In this document: one piece after another, positions 25,606 to 34,022 of the stretch
Position numbering within the stretch: position 1 is the stretch's first letter
How the letters are laid out: every line of letters starts with the position of its first letter
NCBI RefSeq assembly: GCF_011250515.1
Contig: NZ_JAANOP010000009.1
Location: forward strand, 94,050-158,049
Direction of reading: 5' to 3'
Length of the DNA: 64,000 nt
Source of the DNA: Aquirufa ecclesiirivi
Lineage (GTDB): Bacteria > Bacteroidota > Bacteroidia > Cytophagales > Spirosomataceae
The notes under the pieces: generated by a model
Database searches by the model: none
The model's input: the letters and a program-made list of their open reading frames with translations, nothing else
What the model was told of the DNA's origin: nothing
Translations under genes and position numbers: made by a program

Positions 25606-26826
25606 TTATAATAACATTGTAACTACTCGTTTCAAACAAACAACAAATCGGTCAATTTCCTCTTTGGTATTGTAGAACGAGAAAGAAGCCCGACAAGTTC
25701 CGGGTATATCAAATCGTTGCATCAAAGGTTGAGCACAATGGTGCCCTGTTCGAATAGCAATCCCAAATTTGTCTAACAAAACTCCTATATCTTGTGGATG
25801 AGTTCCTTCAATTAAAAAACTTATAACTGCAATTTTATTAGGTGCTGTGCCAATGATTTTTAAACCATCAATTTGACCTAATTGTTCTGTTGCATAGTTT
25901 AATAGTGCATTTTCTTGTTCTTCCACCCACCCTTTTTCAAGTGAATTCAAGTAATCAAAAGAGGCCGAAAAGGCTATTACATCTGCAATATTAGGCGTAC
26001 CTGCTTCAAATTTATAAGGCAATTCATTGTAAGTCGTACCCGCAAAACTCACTTCTTTAATCATCTCCCCTCCTCCCTGATAAGGTGGCATAGATTCCAA
26101 TAAGTCGCGTTTACCATATAAAACTCCTACGCCGGTTGGTCCAAATAATTTATGAGCTGAAAAGGCAAAAAAGTCCATATCAAAGCGTTGCACATCCATT
26201 TCCATATGCGCCACCGATTGTGCGCCATCAATCAATATCTTAGCTCCATGGGCATGGGCTAATGCGATCATCTCTTGAATTGGGTTTATTGTTCCAATGG
26301 CATTGGAAACATGATTTACAGCTACTAGTTTAACCGTATTTTCCTGTAATAATTTCTGATAAGCATCCAAATCCAATACCCCTGAATCGAGCACTGGAAT
26401 AACCAAAACCTCAGCACCCTTTTCCAATGCAATCATTTGCCAAGGCACAATGTTGGAGTGGTGTTCCAAATTAGAAACAAGAATTTTATCACCAGCTTCA
26501 AAATTTGCTCTCCCAAAAGTTTGAGCCACCAAATTGATACTTGCTGTAGTACCTGATGTAAAGATGATTTGATCACTTGATTCGGCATGCAAAAAAGACT
26601 GAATCTTTTTTCGCGTCAACTCATAAGCTGCTGTTGCTCTTTCGGCCAAAGCATGTATTCCTCGGTGAATATTGGCATTATCTTCAGAATAATACTTATT
26701 CAATGCCTCTAATACGACTTTCGGCTTTTGGGTGGTAGCAGCATTGTCAAAATAGATCAAAGGAGAACCATTGACTTGTTGGTCTAACACAGGAAAATCT
26801 AAGCGAATTTGTTCAATGCTGGCCAT
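25606..26826 (-). CDS. sufS: SufS-type (group II) cysteine desulfurase
   Basis: This 406-residue PLP enzyme releases sulfur from cysteine. Visible motifs are YFDNAATTQKP, NIHRGIHALAERAT, SNLEHHSNIVPWQ, DGAQSVAHM, the PLP lysine in FFAFSAHKLFGPTGVGVLYG (about 225), the active-site Cys in RTGHHCAQPLMQRF (about 365) and a C-terminal SFYNTKEEIDRF. The gene sits 4 bp after sufD. Confidence 0.96.
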   Translation of the reverse strand: MASIEQIRLDFPVLDQQVNGSPLIYFDNAATTQKPKVVLEALNKYYSEDNANIHRGIHALAERATAAYELTRKKIQSFLHAESSDQIIFTSGTTASINLVAQTFGRANFEAGDKILVSNLEHHSNIVPWQMIALEKGAEVLVIPVLDSGVLDLDAYQKLLQENTVKLVAVNHVSNAIGTINPIQEMIALAHAHGAKILIDGAQSVAHMEMDVQRFDMDFFAFSAHKLFGPTGVGVLYGKRDLLESMPPYQGGGEMIKEVSFAGTTYNELPYKFEAGTPNIADVIAFSASFDYLNSLEKGWVEEQENALLNYATEQLGQIDGLKIIGTAPNKIAVISFLIEGTHPQDIGVLLDKFGIAIRTGHHCAQPLMQRFDIPGTCRASFSFYNTKEEIDRFVVCLKRVVTMLL

Positions 26827-26830
26827 GGTA

Positions 26831-28105
26831 CTAATTTGACAAATCGACGGATTGTTGAATTTTAGCGATAATTTTCTCGGTAAGAGACTCTCTCAACACC
26901 GGATGCTCTACTTTATTGATTACTTCTTGAACGAATGCCAATAGCAATAAAGTTCTAGCTGCTGGTAAAGAAATCCCTCTGGAGCGCATATAAAACAAGG
27001 CCTCTTCATTTAATTGGCCCGTGGTAGTACCATGTGAACACTTCACATCGTCTGCCCAAATTTCCAATTGAGGTTTTGTATTCATGGTAGCTCTGGTAGA
27101 AGCCAATACATTGCGGCAAGATTGAAAAGCATTGGTTTTTTGAGCGTCTTGACGAACAAAAATCTTTCCATTAAATACGCCAGTGGCATTTCCTAACAAA
27201 ACTCCTTTATACAATTCGTTGGATTCAGCATGGGGCATGCGGTGATCGACCACGGTATGGGAATCCATTAACTGATTTTCGCCTGGAACGTATAATCCGT
27301 TCAAATTGGAAACTACCTGTGAACCTTCAATGTAGAAATGCAAATTATTTCGAATCAAAGAGGCATTCAATGAAAAAGTAAAAGTATCGACTTGGCTACC
27401 TTCTGCTTGATAAATGAAGGTATGGTCAATATGACTCACTCCTTGCTGAAAATCTTGATCTTTCAAATAGGTAAATTGAGCGCCTTTAGAAACAAAGATC
27501 TCTTGAACAAAATTGGATAAAATATCTGCAGAACCCGTGGAGGTTTGTTGCTCCATTAAACTAACCTTTGCTCCTTCTTCTAGATAAATTAGCAGTCTAG
27601 ATTGTACAGAAGATGATTTTTCCGTAGAATTCACCTGGTACTGATGCAGGATTGCTTTCGAAATTTCTACATCTTTTTTGATCCATAGTACGGTATGCTG
27701 TGGAGCGAGTGCCACATTCAAGTCGTATAATGAATTCTGGTCTAAAATGGGTTTTTTATCAGACCAAATTTCCTGAAATTCAGGACATTTCTGAATAAAT
27801 TCATCAAAACTCAATACCTCCATTCCTTCATTTGAACTAGGCTTTTCTATACTTAGATAGGCATCAGAAGAACGAATAATCAATTCTGCCCAATCGGCTG
27901 AAACAGGCAGATTGGAATTTCCTTTGGGAAACCAATTTCTGTCTATTCCATTAAAATCTTTTAATGAGGTGTATTTCCACTCTTCCCATTTTGAAGTAGG
28001 AAAACCTTTGTCCAAAAAATGACTCAGCGCTTTACCTTTCTCAGATTCTGGATCTAGCTTTTGGGCAATGCCTTGTAATGTTGTATTTAATTCAGCTGAT
28101 AACAT
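26831..28105 (-). CDS. sufD: SufD Fe-S scaffold subunit
   Basis: The 424 residues have the SufB/SufD beta-helix core: FTFSLNASLIRNNLHFYIEGSQVVSNLNGLY, DSHTVVDHRMPHAESNELYKGVL, GVFNGKIFVRQDAQKTNAFQ and SHGTTTGQLNEEALFYMRSRGI. The N-terminal part (FPTSKWEEWKYTSLKDF) is SufD-like rather than SufB-like. It forms a SufBC2D-type scaffold with SufC. No sufB is present in this operon. Confidence 0.93.
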   Translation of the reverse strand: MLSAELNTTLQGIAQKLDPESEKGKALSHFLDKGFPTSKWEEWKYTSLKDFNGIDRNWFPKGNSNLPVSADWAELIIRSSDAYLSIEKPSSNEGMEVLSFDEFIQKCPEFQEIWSDKKPILDQNSLYDLNVALAPQHTVLWIKKDVEISKAILHQYQVNSTEKSSSVQSRLLIYLEEGAKVSLMEQQTSTGSADILSNFVQEIFVSKGAQFTYLKDQDFQQGVSHIDHTFIYQAEGSQVDTFTFSLNASLIRNNLHFYIEGSQVVSNLNGLYVPGENQLMDSHTVVDHRMPHAESNELYKGVLLGNATGVFNGKIFVRQDAQKTNAFQSCRNVLASTRATMNTKPQLEIWADDVKCSHGTTTGQLNEEALFYMRSRGISLPAARTLLLLAFVQEVINKVEHPVLRESLTEKIIAKIQQSVDLSN

Positions 28106-28108
28106 ATC

Positions 28109-28861
28109 TTATTGATCTACTTCAGATTTAATCCAATCATAACCTCTTTCTTCTAATTCCAAAGCCAATTCTTTGGTTCCCGACTTCACTATACGTCCTT
28201 TATAAAGCACATGTACATAATCTGGAACGATGTAATCCAATAATCGTTGGTAGTGAGTCACTACGATAGTGGCATTATTTGGACTTTTCAATTTATTAAC
28301 CCCTTCTGCTACAATACGCAATGCATCAATATCCAATCCTGAATCTGTCTCATCCAAAATCGCTAGCTTAGGATCTAAAACAGCCATTTGGAAGATTTCA
28401 TTTCGTTTCTTCTCTCCTCCTGAAAAACCTTCGTTTAATGCTCTACTTAATAGTGATTGATCAATGTTGACATAAGCCATTTTCTCTTTAAACATCTTCA
28501 AAAACTGAACCGCATCCATGGGATCTTCTCCACGGTATTTGCGAATTTCATTCACGGCAGACTTCAAGAAATTGGTGGTTGATACCCCTGGGATTTCTAC
28601 CGGATATTGAAATGCTAAGAAAATTCCTTCTGCGGCTCTAGCTTCTGGAGCTAAATCCAACAAGTCTTTACCTAAAAATTGTACAGTACCTTCTGTAACT
28701 TCATAATCTTCACGACCCGCTAAAACGGATGCTAAGGTAGATTTTCCTGAACCGTTAGGTCCCATGATGGCATGTACTTCACCAGCTTTTACTTCTAAAT
28801 CAATTCCTCGTAAAATTTCTTTTTCTCCAATAGAAGCGTGTAAATTTTTAATTGACAGCAT
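28109..28861 (-). CDS. sufC: SufC Fe-S assembly ATPase
   Basis: This 250-residue ABC-type ATPase has Walker A GPNGSGKST, the Q-loop AFQYPVEIPGV, the signature FSGGEKKRNE, Walker B LAILDETDSGLD and switch His in VVTHYQRLLDYI. The FLAFQYPVEIPG and GLDIDALR segments are typical of SufC. It is the first gene of the minus-strand operon. A TAATTTTG element lies about 31 bp upstream. Unusually, sufB does not precede it. Confidence 0.96.
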   Translation of the reverse strand: MLSIKNLHASIGEKEILRGIDLEVKAGEVHAIMGPNGSGKSTLASVLAGREDYEVTEGTVQFLGKDLLDLAPEARAAEGIFLAFQYPVEIPGVSTTNFLKSAVNEIRKYRGEDPMDAVQFLKMFKEKMAYVNIDQSLLSRALNEGFSGGEKKRNEIFQMAVLDPKLAILDETDSGLDIDALRIVAEGVNKLKSPNNATIVVTHYQRLLDYIVPDYVHVLYKGRIVKSGTKELALELEERGYDWIKSEVDQ

Positions 28862-28892
28862 AATGTTTGTATTTGATTCTTGCTTTGAATCA

Positions 28893-28900
28893 CAAAATTA
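28893..28900 (-). promoter_or_regulatory. -7 element TAATTTTG for the SUF operon
   Basis: Perfect TAnnTTTG on the minus strand, 31 bp before ATG 28861. It shows that the operon starts at sufC. Confidence 0.55.
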
Positions 28901-28975
28901 TAACCTATACCTTGGAAAAACCATAGCTTATTTAGATTCACTCTAAACAATAGCGATTATTCTCCATTTTTTTTA

Positions 28976-28983
28976 TAATTTTG
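28976..28983 (+). promoter_or_regulatory. -7 element TAATTTTG for the A-type carrier gene
   Basis: Perfect TAnnTTTG, 23 bp before ATG 29007, divergent from the SUF operon promoter. Confidence 0.55.
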
Positions 28984-29006
28984 CATCAAATACAAAATTC
29001 ATCACC

Positions 29007-29333
29007 ATGATAACGATATCTGATTTAGCAGCCGACCGTATTAAAGAGTTGAGATCAAAAGAAGGTTTAACGGAGGAATACAATATCCGTGTCGCGGTAG
29101 AAGGCGGAGGATGTTCTGGTTTAATGTATCAATTGGATTTTGCGGCAGAGCCACAAAGCTCCGATATGATTTTTGAAGATAAAGGAGTGAAAGTGATGGT
29201 GGATAAAAAATCCATCCTATACTTAGCTGGTACTGAATTGGATTTTTCTGACGGACTAAATGGCAAAGGTTTTCAATTCAAAAACCCGAATGCATCCCGT
29301 ACTTGCGGATGTGGGGAGAGTTTTTCAATCTAA
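29007..29333 (+). CDS. A-type Fe-S carrier (HesB/IscA/SufA family)
   Basis: This 108-residue protein has the three conserved cysteines of A-type carriers: GGGCSGLMYQLDF and RTCGCGESFSI, with LDFSDGLNGKGFQFKNPNA between. It ferries Fe-S clusters from the SUF scaffold to targets. The divergent placement opposite the sufC operon supports a SufA-like role. IscA, SufA and ErpA cannot be told apart from sequence alone. Confidence 0.94.
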   Translation: MITISDLAADRIKELRSKEGLTEEYNIRVAVEGGGCSGLMYQLDFAAEPQSSDMIFEDKGVKVMVDKKSILYLAGTELDFSDGLNGKGFQFKNPNASRTCGCGESFSI

Positions 29334-29340
29334 ATAGCAA

Positions 29341-29952
29341 CTAGAAAGGCAAAATCGATTGTCGACCTTCTAAAATATAAGGCTGCATCATGTGGTAAAC
29401 ACGATGTATGGGTAAACCCATGACCGTGTAGAAAGAGCCTTCTAAACGGCTAATACCTACCATTCCAATAAAATCTTGTACACCATAAGCGCCTGCTTTA
29501 TCCAAGGATGACCCTCCTTTGACATACCATTCTATCTCCCAATCCAATAAATCCCTAAAAGATACTATAGCACGATCTACTTGGGTATTAATCCCTCCAG
29601 GACCAATTAAGGATATTCCTGTGTATACTTCATGATCTTTTCCCGAAAGCAATAATAACATTTCTCGGGCCTCTTGCTTGTCGGCTGGCTTATTCAAAAT
29701 TTGACCATCGACTACTACTATCGTATCCGCCGCAAGAATTAATTGGTTGGGACATGATTCTGCTAACACCTTAGCTTTTTTCTCTGCTAAAATTCCAGGA
29801 ACGTCCTGAATCTGCCAAGATGCATCGATCGATTCATCGATATCCGCTGGTAAAACGGTAAAATCAAAACCTGCCTGCGTTAAAATTTCCTTACGACGAG
29901 GAGAATTTGACGCTAAAATGAGGGGATATTGAAGAGAAAGTGAGCTTGACAT
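29341..29952 (-). CDS. Maf-family nucleotide pyrophosphatase
   Basis: The 203 residues match Maf: PLILASNSPRRKEILTQAGFDFTVLPADIDES, AADTIVVVDGQILNKP, GKDHEVYTGISL and SLDKAGAYGVQD. Maf proteins hydrolyse dTTP/UTP or modified nucleotides and act as house-cleaning enzymes. Which subgroup (YhdE-like or YceF-like) it belongs to is not settled. The stop is 7 bp from the convergent A-type carrier gene. Confidence 0.94.
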   Translation of the reverse strand: MSSSLSLQYPLILASNSPRRKEILTQAGFDFTVLPADIDESIDASWQIQDVPGILAEKKAKVLAESCPNQLILAADTIVVVDGQILNKPADKQEAREMLLLLSGKDHEVYTGISLIGPGGINTQVDRAIVSFRDLLDWEIEWYVKGGSSLDKAGAYGVQDFIGMVGISRLEGSFYTVMGLPIHRVYHMMQPYILEGRQSILPF

Positions 29953-30014
29953 GTTTCAAAAATACATGATTTTGATTCATTCAGCCCTATTTTGAAAAAT
30001 AATATTTAAAAACA

Positions 30015-30045
30015 TTTGTATTTAATGTAATTACATTTAATTTTG
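30015..30045 (+). promoter_or_regulatory. Promoter with MarR-type palindromic operator
   Basis: TTTG (30015-30018), a 19-bp spacer and TAATTTTG (30038-30045) form a full consensus promoter. The spacer contains AATGTAATTACATT (30024-30037), a perfect 14-bp palindrome, extendable to 30020-30041 with one mismatched pair and so overlapping the -7 element. MarR proteins commonly bind such sites to repress their own gene. Confidence 0.75.
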
Positions 30046-30065
30046 CAACATCAATTTATACTGAT

Positions 30066-30515
30066 ATGGAAATTGCAAGCGAATTACAACAAAGCAACTT
30101 TGCCTCGGAAGAGGCAAAAGCCATAGTCAATGTGATTTTTACAGGCAACTGGGTGGCTTACGAGCAACAAGAATTATTGAAACCCTATGACCTCTCCATG
30201 CAACAATACAATGTACTTCGTATTTTAAGAGGTCAAAACGGAAAACCGATGACTGTGCTAGCCATCATAGAACGCATGTTAGACCGTACCTCCAACGCCT
30301 CTCGATTAGTCGACAAATTGGTAGAAAAAAAATGGGTCTTACGAAGGGAATGTCCTAACGACCGTCGGGCCGTGGACGTATTAATACTTCCTGAAGGATT
30401 AGCCCTACTTCAACAATTGGATGAAGTTCAACATCAATGGTCAAAACGTTTCAGTCACATGAAACAACACGATTTAGTGAAACTAAATGAACTTTTAGAT
30501 TTGCTCAGAAATTAG
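30066..30515 (+). CDS. MarR-family transcriptional regulator
   Basis: The 149 residues show the MarR winged helix: LLKPYDLSMQQYNVLRILRG, MTVLAIIERMLDRTSNASRLVDKLVEKKWVLRRECPNDRRAVDVLILPEG with the Asp-Arg-Arg wing, and a C-terminal dimerisation helix. In Bacteroidota this gene is often followed by a YceI and a nitroreductase gene, as here, suggesting control of a redox or quinone-stress response. The strong palindrome in its promoter is the likely binding site. The ligand is unknown. Confidence 0.92.
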   Translation: MEIASELQQSNFASEEAKAIVNVIFTGNWVAYEQQELLKPYDLSMQQYNVLRILRGQNGKPMTVLAIIERMLDRTSNASRLVDKLVEKKWVLRRECPNDRRAVDVLILPEGLALLQQLDEVQHQWSKRFSHMKQHDLVKLNELLDLLRN

Positions 30516-30590
30516 ATAGGCTTTACAGATCATCAACAATTATATTTTCGATTTCATATTTATTTACAACCCTTTTAAAATTAAACAACA

Positions 30591-31166
30591 ATGAAAAAAG
30601 TAAGCTTTATTCTTTCCGCCTTAGCCTTCATGGCTTTTACAAATCAAACAATTGCTGCACCTAGCACAAGCCCCGTTTCTACAAAAGCTAGTAGCATTGT
30701 TTGGAATGCTAAAAAAGTAACTGGTGAGCACACAGGTACTATTGGTATTTCAGCTGGTAAATTAGTAGTTAACAAAAATCAGATCACTGGTGGCAATTTC
30801 ACGATTGACATGAAATCCATTGTTTGTAAGGATATTACTGATCCAGAGTACAACAAGAAATTTGTAGGTCATATTACTTCTGGTGACTTTTTTGAGATTG
30901 AAAAATTCCCAACGGCTCAGTTTGTTATTTCTAAAGTAGCGGGAAACCAAATTTCTGGAAACTTGACTATTAAAGGTATTACTAAAGCAATCTCTTTTCC
31001 TGCACAAATTGCCGTAAACAATGGAAAAGTAAGTGCAAAAGCGAACATCACCATTGACCGTACGGACTACAATATCAAATATGGTTCAAAGAAATTCTTC
31101 GATTCGATTGGTGATAAAGCCATCTTTGATGATTTCACTTTAGCAGTGACTTTAGTTTCTGAATAA
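30591..31166 (+). CDS. YceI-family secreted lipocalin-like protein
   Basis: The 191 residues have a signal peptide (MKKVSFILSALAFMAFTNQTIAA) and a YceI beta-barrel: SIVWNAKKVTGEHTGTIGI, GGNFTIDMKSIVC, KFVGHITSGDFFEIEKFPTAQFVISK and NLTIKGITKAISFPAQI, ending in DRTDYNIKYG. Family members bind isoprenoids such as polyprenols or quinones in a hydrophobic pocket. It sits 75 bp downstream of the MarR gene, with no separate consensus promoter visible. Confidence 0.93.
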   Translation: MKKVSFILSALAFMAFTNQTIAAPSTSPVSTKASSIVWNAKKVTGEHTGTIGISAGKLVVNKNQITGGNFTIDMKSIVCKDITDPEYNKKFVGHITSGDFFEIEKFPTAQFVISKVAGNQISGNLTIKGITKAISFPAQIAVNNGKVSAKANITIDRTDYNIKYGSKKFFDSIGDKAIFDDFTLAVTLVSE

Positions 31167-31176
31167 AACAATTTAC

Positions 31177-31209
31177 AAGCTTAGCCTGTTACAAAGGCTA
31201 AGCTTTGTT
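31177..31209 (+). terminator. Terminator or attenuator hairpin between the YceI and nitroreductase genes
   Basis: A perfect 10-bp stem (AAGCTTAGCC 31177-31186 with 31196-31205) is followed by TTGTTC, a weak T-tract. It may partly stop transcription before the nitroreductase gene. Confidence 0.6.
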
Positions 31210-31232
31210 CAACATCATATACCCAAAGAATT

Positions 31233-31865
31233 ATGTCATTAGTAGATGCTTTACAGTGGCGCTATGCCGCCAAAAGGATGAATGGAAAAAAGGTGGATGC
31301 ATCTAAGATAGAATCTCTGTTATCCGCTATTCAATTATCTGCATCGGGATTTGGTTTACAACCCTATCACATTCTAGTGATTGAAAATGAAGATTTAAAA
31401 GCGAAAATTCAACCTGCGGCTTTTAATCAACCTCAGATTGTTGAATCATCTCATTTATTAGTTTTTGCTGCCTGGAATGAGGTAACAGCTGAAAAAATTG
31501 ATGCTTTCATCCAATTAGTGTCCAAAACGAGAAATGTGGACTTAGCTGATTTAAAAGCTTACAAAGATGCCATTTCTGGCGCTTTGCTGAGTAGATCAGT
31601 AGAAGACCAAGTGAAATGGATGGACAAACAAGTGTATTTAGCCATGGGTACAGCCTTAGCAGCAGCAGCCAAGCTTGAGATTGATAGTACTCCCATGGAA
31701 GGTTTTAAACCTACTGAAGTAGATGCTATTTTAAATCTCAAAGAAAAAGGATTGCATGCAGTTTTAATGATGGCAGTTGGTGAACGCGATGAAGTTTCCG
31801 ACTTTATGGTGAATGCCAAAAAGGTACGCTGGCCAAAAGAAGAATTATTTGTGCACATTGTTTAA
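31233..31865 (+). CDS. Nitroreductase-family NAD(P)H-dependent oxidoreductase
   Basis: This 210-residue flavoprotein resembles NfsB-type reductases. It starts MSLVDALQWRYAAKRMNGKKV with the FMN-contacting Arg and Lys, followed by LSASGFGLQPYHILVIEN, SHLLVFAAW and DSTPMEGFKP plus a C-terminal VGERD segment. It probably reduces quinones or nitroaromatics using FMN. It ends at a strong terminator. The MarR-YceI-nitroreductase order suggests joint regulation. Confidence 0.92.
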   Translation: MSLVDALQWRYAAKRMNGKKVDASKIESLLSAIQLSASGFGLQPYHILVIENEDLKAKIQPAAFNQPQIVESSHLLVFAAWNEVTAEKIDAFIQLVSKTRNVDLADLKAYKDAISGALLSRSVEDQVKWMDKQVYLAMGTALAAAAKLEIDSTPMEGFKPTEVDAILNLKEKGLHAVLMMAVGERDEVSDFMVNAKKVRWPKEELFVHIV

Positions 31866-31877
31866 TGTGTATAAAAA

Positions 31878-31908
31878 GGAAAAGGTCTCCAAAGAGACCT
31901 TTTTTTTA
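31878..31908. terminator. Bidirectional terminator between the nitroreductase gene and cca
   Basis: The stem AAAGGTCTC/GAGACCTTT (31881-31889 with 31894-31902) and loop CAAA are flanked by A-rich and T-rich runs. It overlaps the last codons of the convergent cca gene. Confidence 0.88.
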
Positions 31909-33351
31909 TGCCAAATCCGTCAGGCTAATTTTAGGACTCAGTCCGAGTTTCTTTCCTTCTTCCAGCATAAATTCCCAGGCTGAAGCTAAATCATTTTTGA
32001 CTTGGCCCTCTAAAATAGCTTCTCGAATAGCGACCTTGATCTGTCCGATTTCTTTTCCTGGGCCGATGTCAAAGACTTGCATGATAATCTCCCCAGAAAT
32101 GATTGGTTGAAAATTTCTCAATGAATCCTTTTCCTCTACTTCCTTTAACTTCTCATCTACTTTATCGAAATTCTTTAAATAGCGTTTGACTTTATCCCCG
32201 TTTTTGGAAGTGATATCAGCTCGACAAAGTGTCATCAATGCTTCCAATTCCTCACCTGCTTCAAATAAAAGTCGACGTAATGCGGCATCAGTTATTTCTT
32301 CTTTCGATAAAGCGATGGGCCTCAAATGCAGTCGGACTAACTTCTGAACCAGTTTCATCTTCTCATTCAAGGGCAACTTAAATCGCTTGAAAATAGCGGG
32401 GACTTGCCTTGCTCCCATTTCTTCATGTCCATGAAATGTCCAACCTTTTTTCGGATCAAAGCGTTTAGTAGCAGGTTTGGCAATATCGTGTAAAATAGCC
32501 GCCCAACGCCACCATAAATCATCTGTGTGTTGAGAAATATTATCTAAAACCTGCAGGGTATGGTAAAAATTATCTTTGTGACCTTTACCTTCTTCAGTAT
32601 CTACCCCTTTGAGTTTAACAAATTCAGGAAAAATGATGGGTAAAATGCCGCAGGCATCTAAGAGCAAAAATCCATAAGAAGGTTTTCTGCATAGAATTAT
32701 CTTGTTTAGCTCCTCTGAGATCCGTTCCATGGAAATAATTTCCAAGCGAACATTCTCCACTTGAAGTGCCTCAAAGGTCGTTGGGTATATATCAAAGCCC
32801 AACTGAGCCGCAAAACGTATAGCCCGCATCATGCGCAATGGATCGTCTGAAAAAGTAATCCTTGGTTCTAAAGGTGTTCTTAAAATACGAGATTCCAAGT
32901 CTTTTAATCCATCAAATGGATCCAACAATTTTCCCCAATTGGCTAAATTAAGTTGAACTGCCATGGCATTGATGGTAAAATCCCTACGATTTTGATCATC
33001 TTCCAAACTGCCTTCCTCTACGATGGGTTTTCTAGAATCTCGCTGGTAAGATTCTTTTCTTGCCCCAACAAATTCTAAATCCCAATCGTCCACTTTCAAC
33101 ATGGCCGTACCAAAATTCTTAAAAACAGAAACTTGGTGCTCAGGCAAATTGAATTCTCGGGCTACCTCTTCCGCTAATGCGATTCCTGAGCCTATGCAAA
33201 CCACATCAATGTCTTTCTTACTATCTCGACCTAAAATGGCATCTCGCACATATCCTCCAATGACATAGGCATCTAAGCCCAAACGATCAGCTGCAGCTCC
33301 AATCTTGATAAAAATTGGATTTTCAATAATTTCCTTTCCCGTTTTTATCAT
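31906..33351 (-). CDS. cca: CCA tRNA nucleotidyltransferase with HD domain
   Basis: The 481-residue class II nucleotidyltransferase adds or repairs the CCA end of tRNA. It has AYVIGGYVRDAILG, the catalytic DID in SKKDIDVVCIG, RRDFTINAMAVQL, DPLRMMRAIRFAAQLGF and a C-terminal HD domain (WWRWAAILHDIAKPATK, FHGHEEMGARQV). Being so like poly(A) polymerase, it could do either job, but the motifs favour CCA addition. It overlaps the threonylcarbamoyl-adenylate synthase gene by 4 bp. Confidence 0.92.
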   Translation of the reverse strand: MIKTGKEIIENPIFIKIGAAADRLGLDAYVIGGYVRDAILGRDSKKDIDVVCIGSGIALAEEVAREFNLPEHQVSVFKNFGTAMLKVDDWDLEFVGARKESYQRDSRKPIVEEGSLEDDQNRRDFTINAMAVQLNLANWGKLLDPFDGLKDLESRILRTPLEPRITFSDDPLRMMRAIRFAAQLGFDIYPTTFEALQVENVRLEIISMERISEELNKIILCRKPSYGFLLLDACGILPIIFPEFVKLKGVDTEEGKGHKDNFYHTLQVLDNISQHTDDLWWRWAAILHDIAKPATKRFDPKKGWTFHGHEEMGARQVPAIFKRFKLPLNEKMKLVQKLVRLHLRPIALSKEEITDAALRRLLFEAGEELEALMTLCRADITSKNGDKVKRYLKNFDKVDEKLKEVEEKDSLRNFQPIISGEIIMQVFDIGPGKEIGQIKVAIREAILEGQVKNDLASAWEFMLEEGKKLGLSPKISLTDLA

Positions 33352-33914
33352 GGGCGAATCATTGTATAGTCACCATTAAGGCCCAATTTGACAATTTTAG
33401 ATGCCTTGGCCTTTCCTTTGGTTGGATGGGGGTTTTGTAAAATATAATCCACTCCTTCTTTAATGATGGGTGAAATCATTTCAAAACTTTCGGGTGAAGG
33501 TTCCCCAGATATATTGGCGGAGGTGGAAACAATCGCTCTTTGGTATCGATAAACAAAACCTTTACAAAACTCATCTTTCACTAAACGAATGGCAATGGTC
33601 CCATCCGGTCCTAATACATGTTTACTGACATTTTTACCTTGGGGATATATAACAGTCAATGGATCTTCGGCAAAATCTACTAAATCCCAAGCAATATCTG
33701 GCACCTGTTCTACATACTCGTTTAATTGCTCTATCTTGGATATAAGCAAAATCAGGCCTTTGTTTTCCGGCCTTTGTTTGATGTCAAACAATTTCTCAAT
33801 GGACGCATCCATTCGGGCATCACAACCTAATCCCCAGATGGTATCACTTGGATATAGGAGGACTCCTCCTGATTTTAATGATTTTATTGCGTCGTCGTAA
33901 ATGGACTGTATCAT
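33348..33914 (-). CDS. Threonylcarbamoyl-AMP synthase (YrdC/Sua5 domain)
   Basis: The 188 residues have the YrdC core: GGVLLYPSDTIWGLGCDA, IKQRPENKGLILLIS, DPLTVIYP, DGTIAIRLVKD and RAIVSTSANISGEPSPE. The enzyme makes threonylcarbamoyl-AMP for the t6A37 tRNA modification. There is no Sua5 C-terminal domain. ATG 33914 is chosen over 33962, because a TACCTTTG element sits only 5 bp before it. That implies a leaderless or nearly leaderless mRNA. The gene is coupled to cca by a 4-bp overlap, two tRNA-maintenance functions together. Confidence 0.9.
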   Translation of the reverse strand: MIQSIYDDAIKSLKSGGVLLYPSDTIWGLGCDARMDASIEKLFDIKQRPENKGLILLISKIEQLNEYVEQVPDIAWDLVDFAEDPLTVIYPQGKNVSKHVLGPDGTIAIRLVKDEFCKGFVYRYQRAIVSTSANISGEPSPESFEMISPIIKEGVDYILQNPHPTKGKAKASKIVKLGLNGDYTMIRP

Positions 33915-33919
33915 AAACA

Positions 33920-33927
33920 CAAAGGTA
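33920..33927 (-). promoter_or_regulatory. -7 element TACCTTTG for the YrdC-like gene
   Basis: Perfect TAnnTTTG on the minus strand, only 5 bp before ATG 33914. Confidence 0.6.
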
Positions 33928-33980
33928 AAGATTAATTCCTCTTTTATTAAGTCGAGAATCAATGTTTAGCTTGAATTGGC

Positions 33981-33988
33981 TACCTTTG
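33981..33988 (+). promoter_or_regulatory. -7 element TACCTTTG for argS
   Basis: Perfect TAnnTTTG, 34 bp before ATG 34023. Confidence 0.6.
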
Positions 33989-34022
33989 CAAACATTTTAA
34001 TCACAATTTCTTCGTCTTTGGT

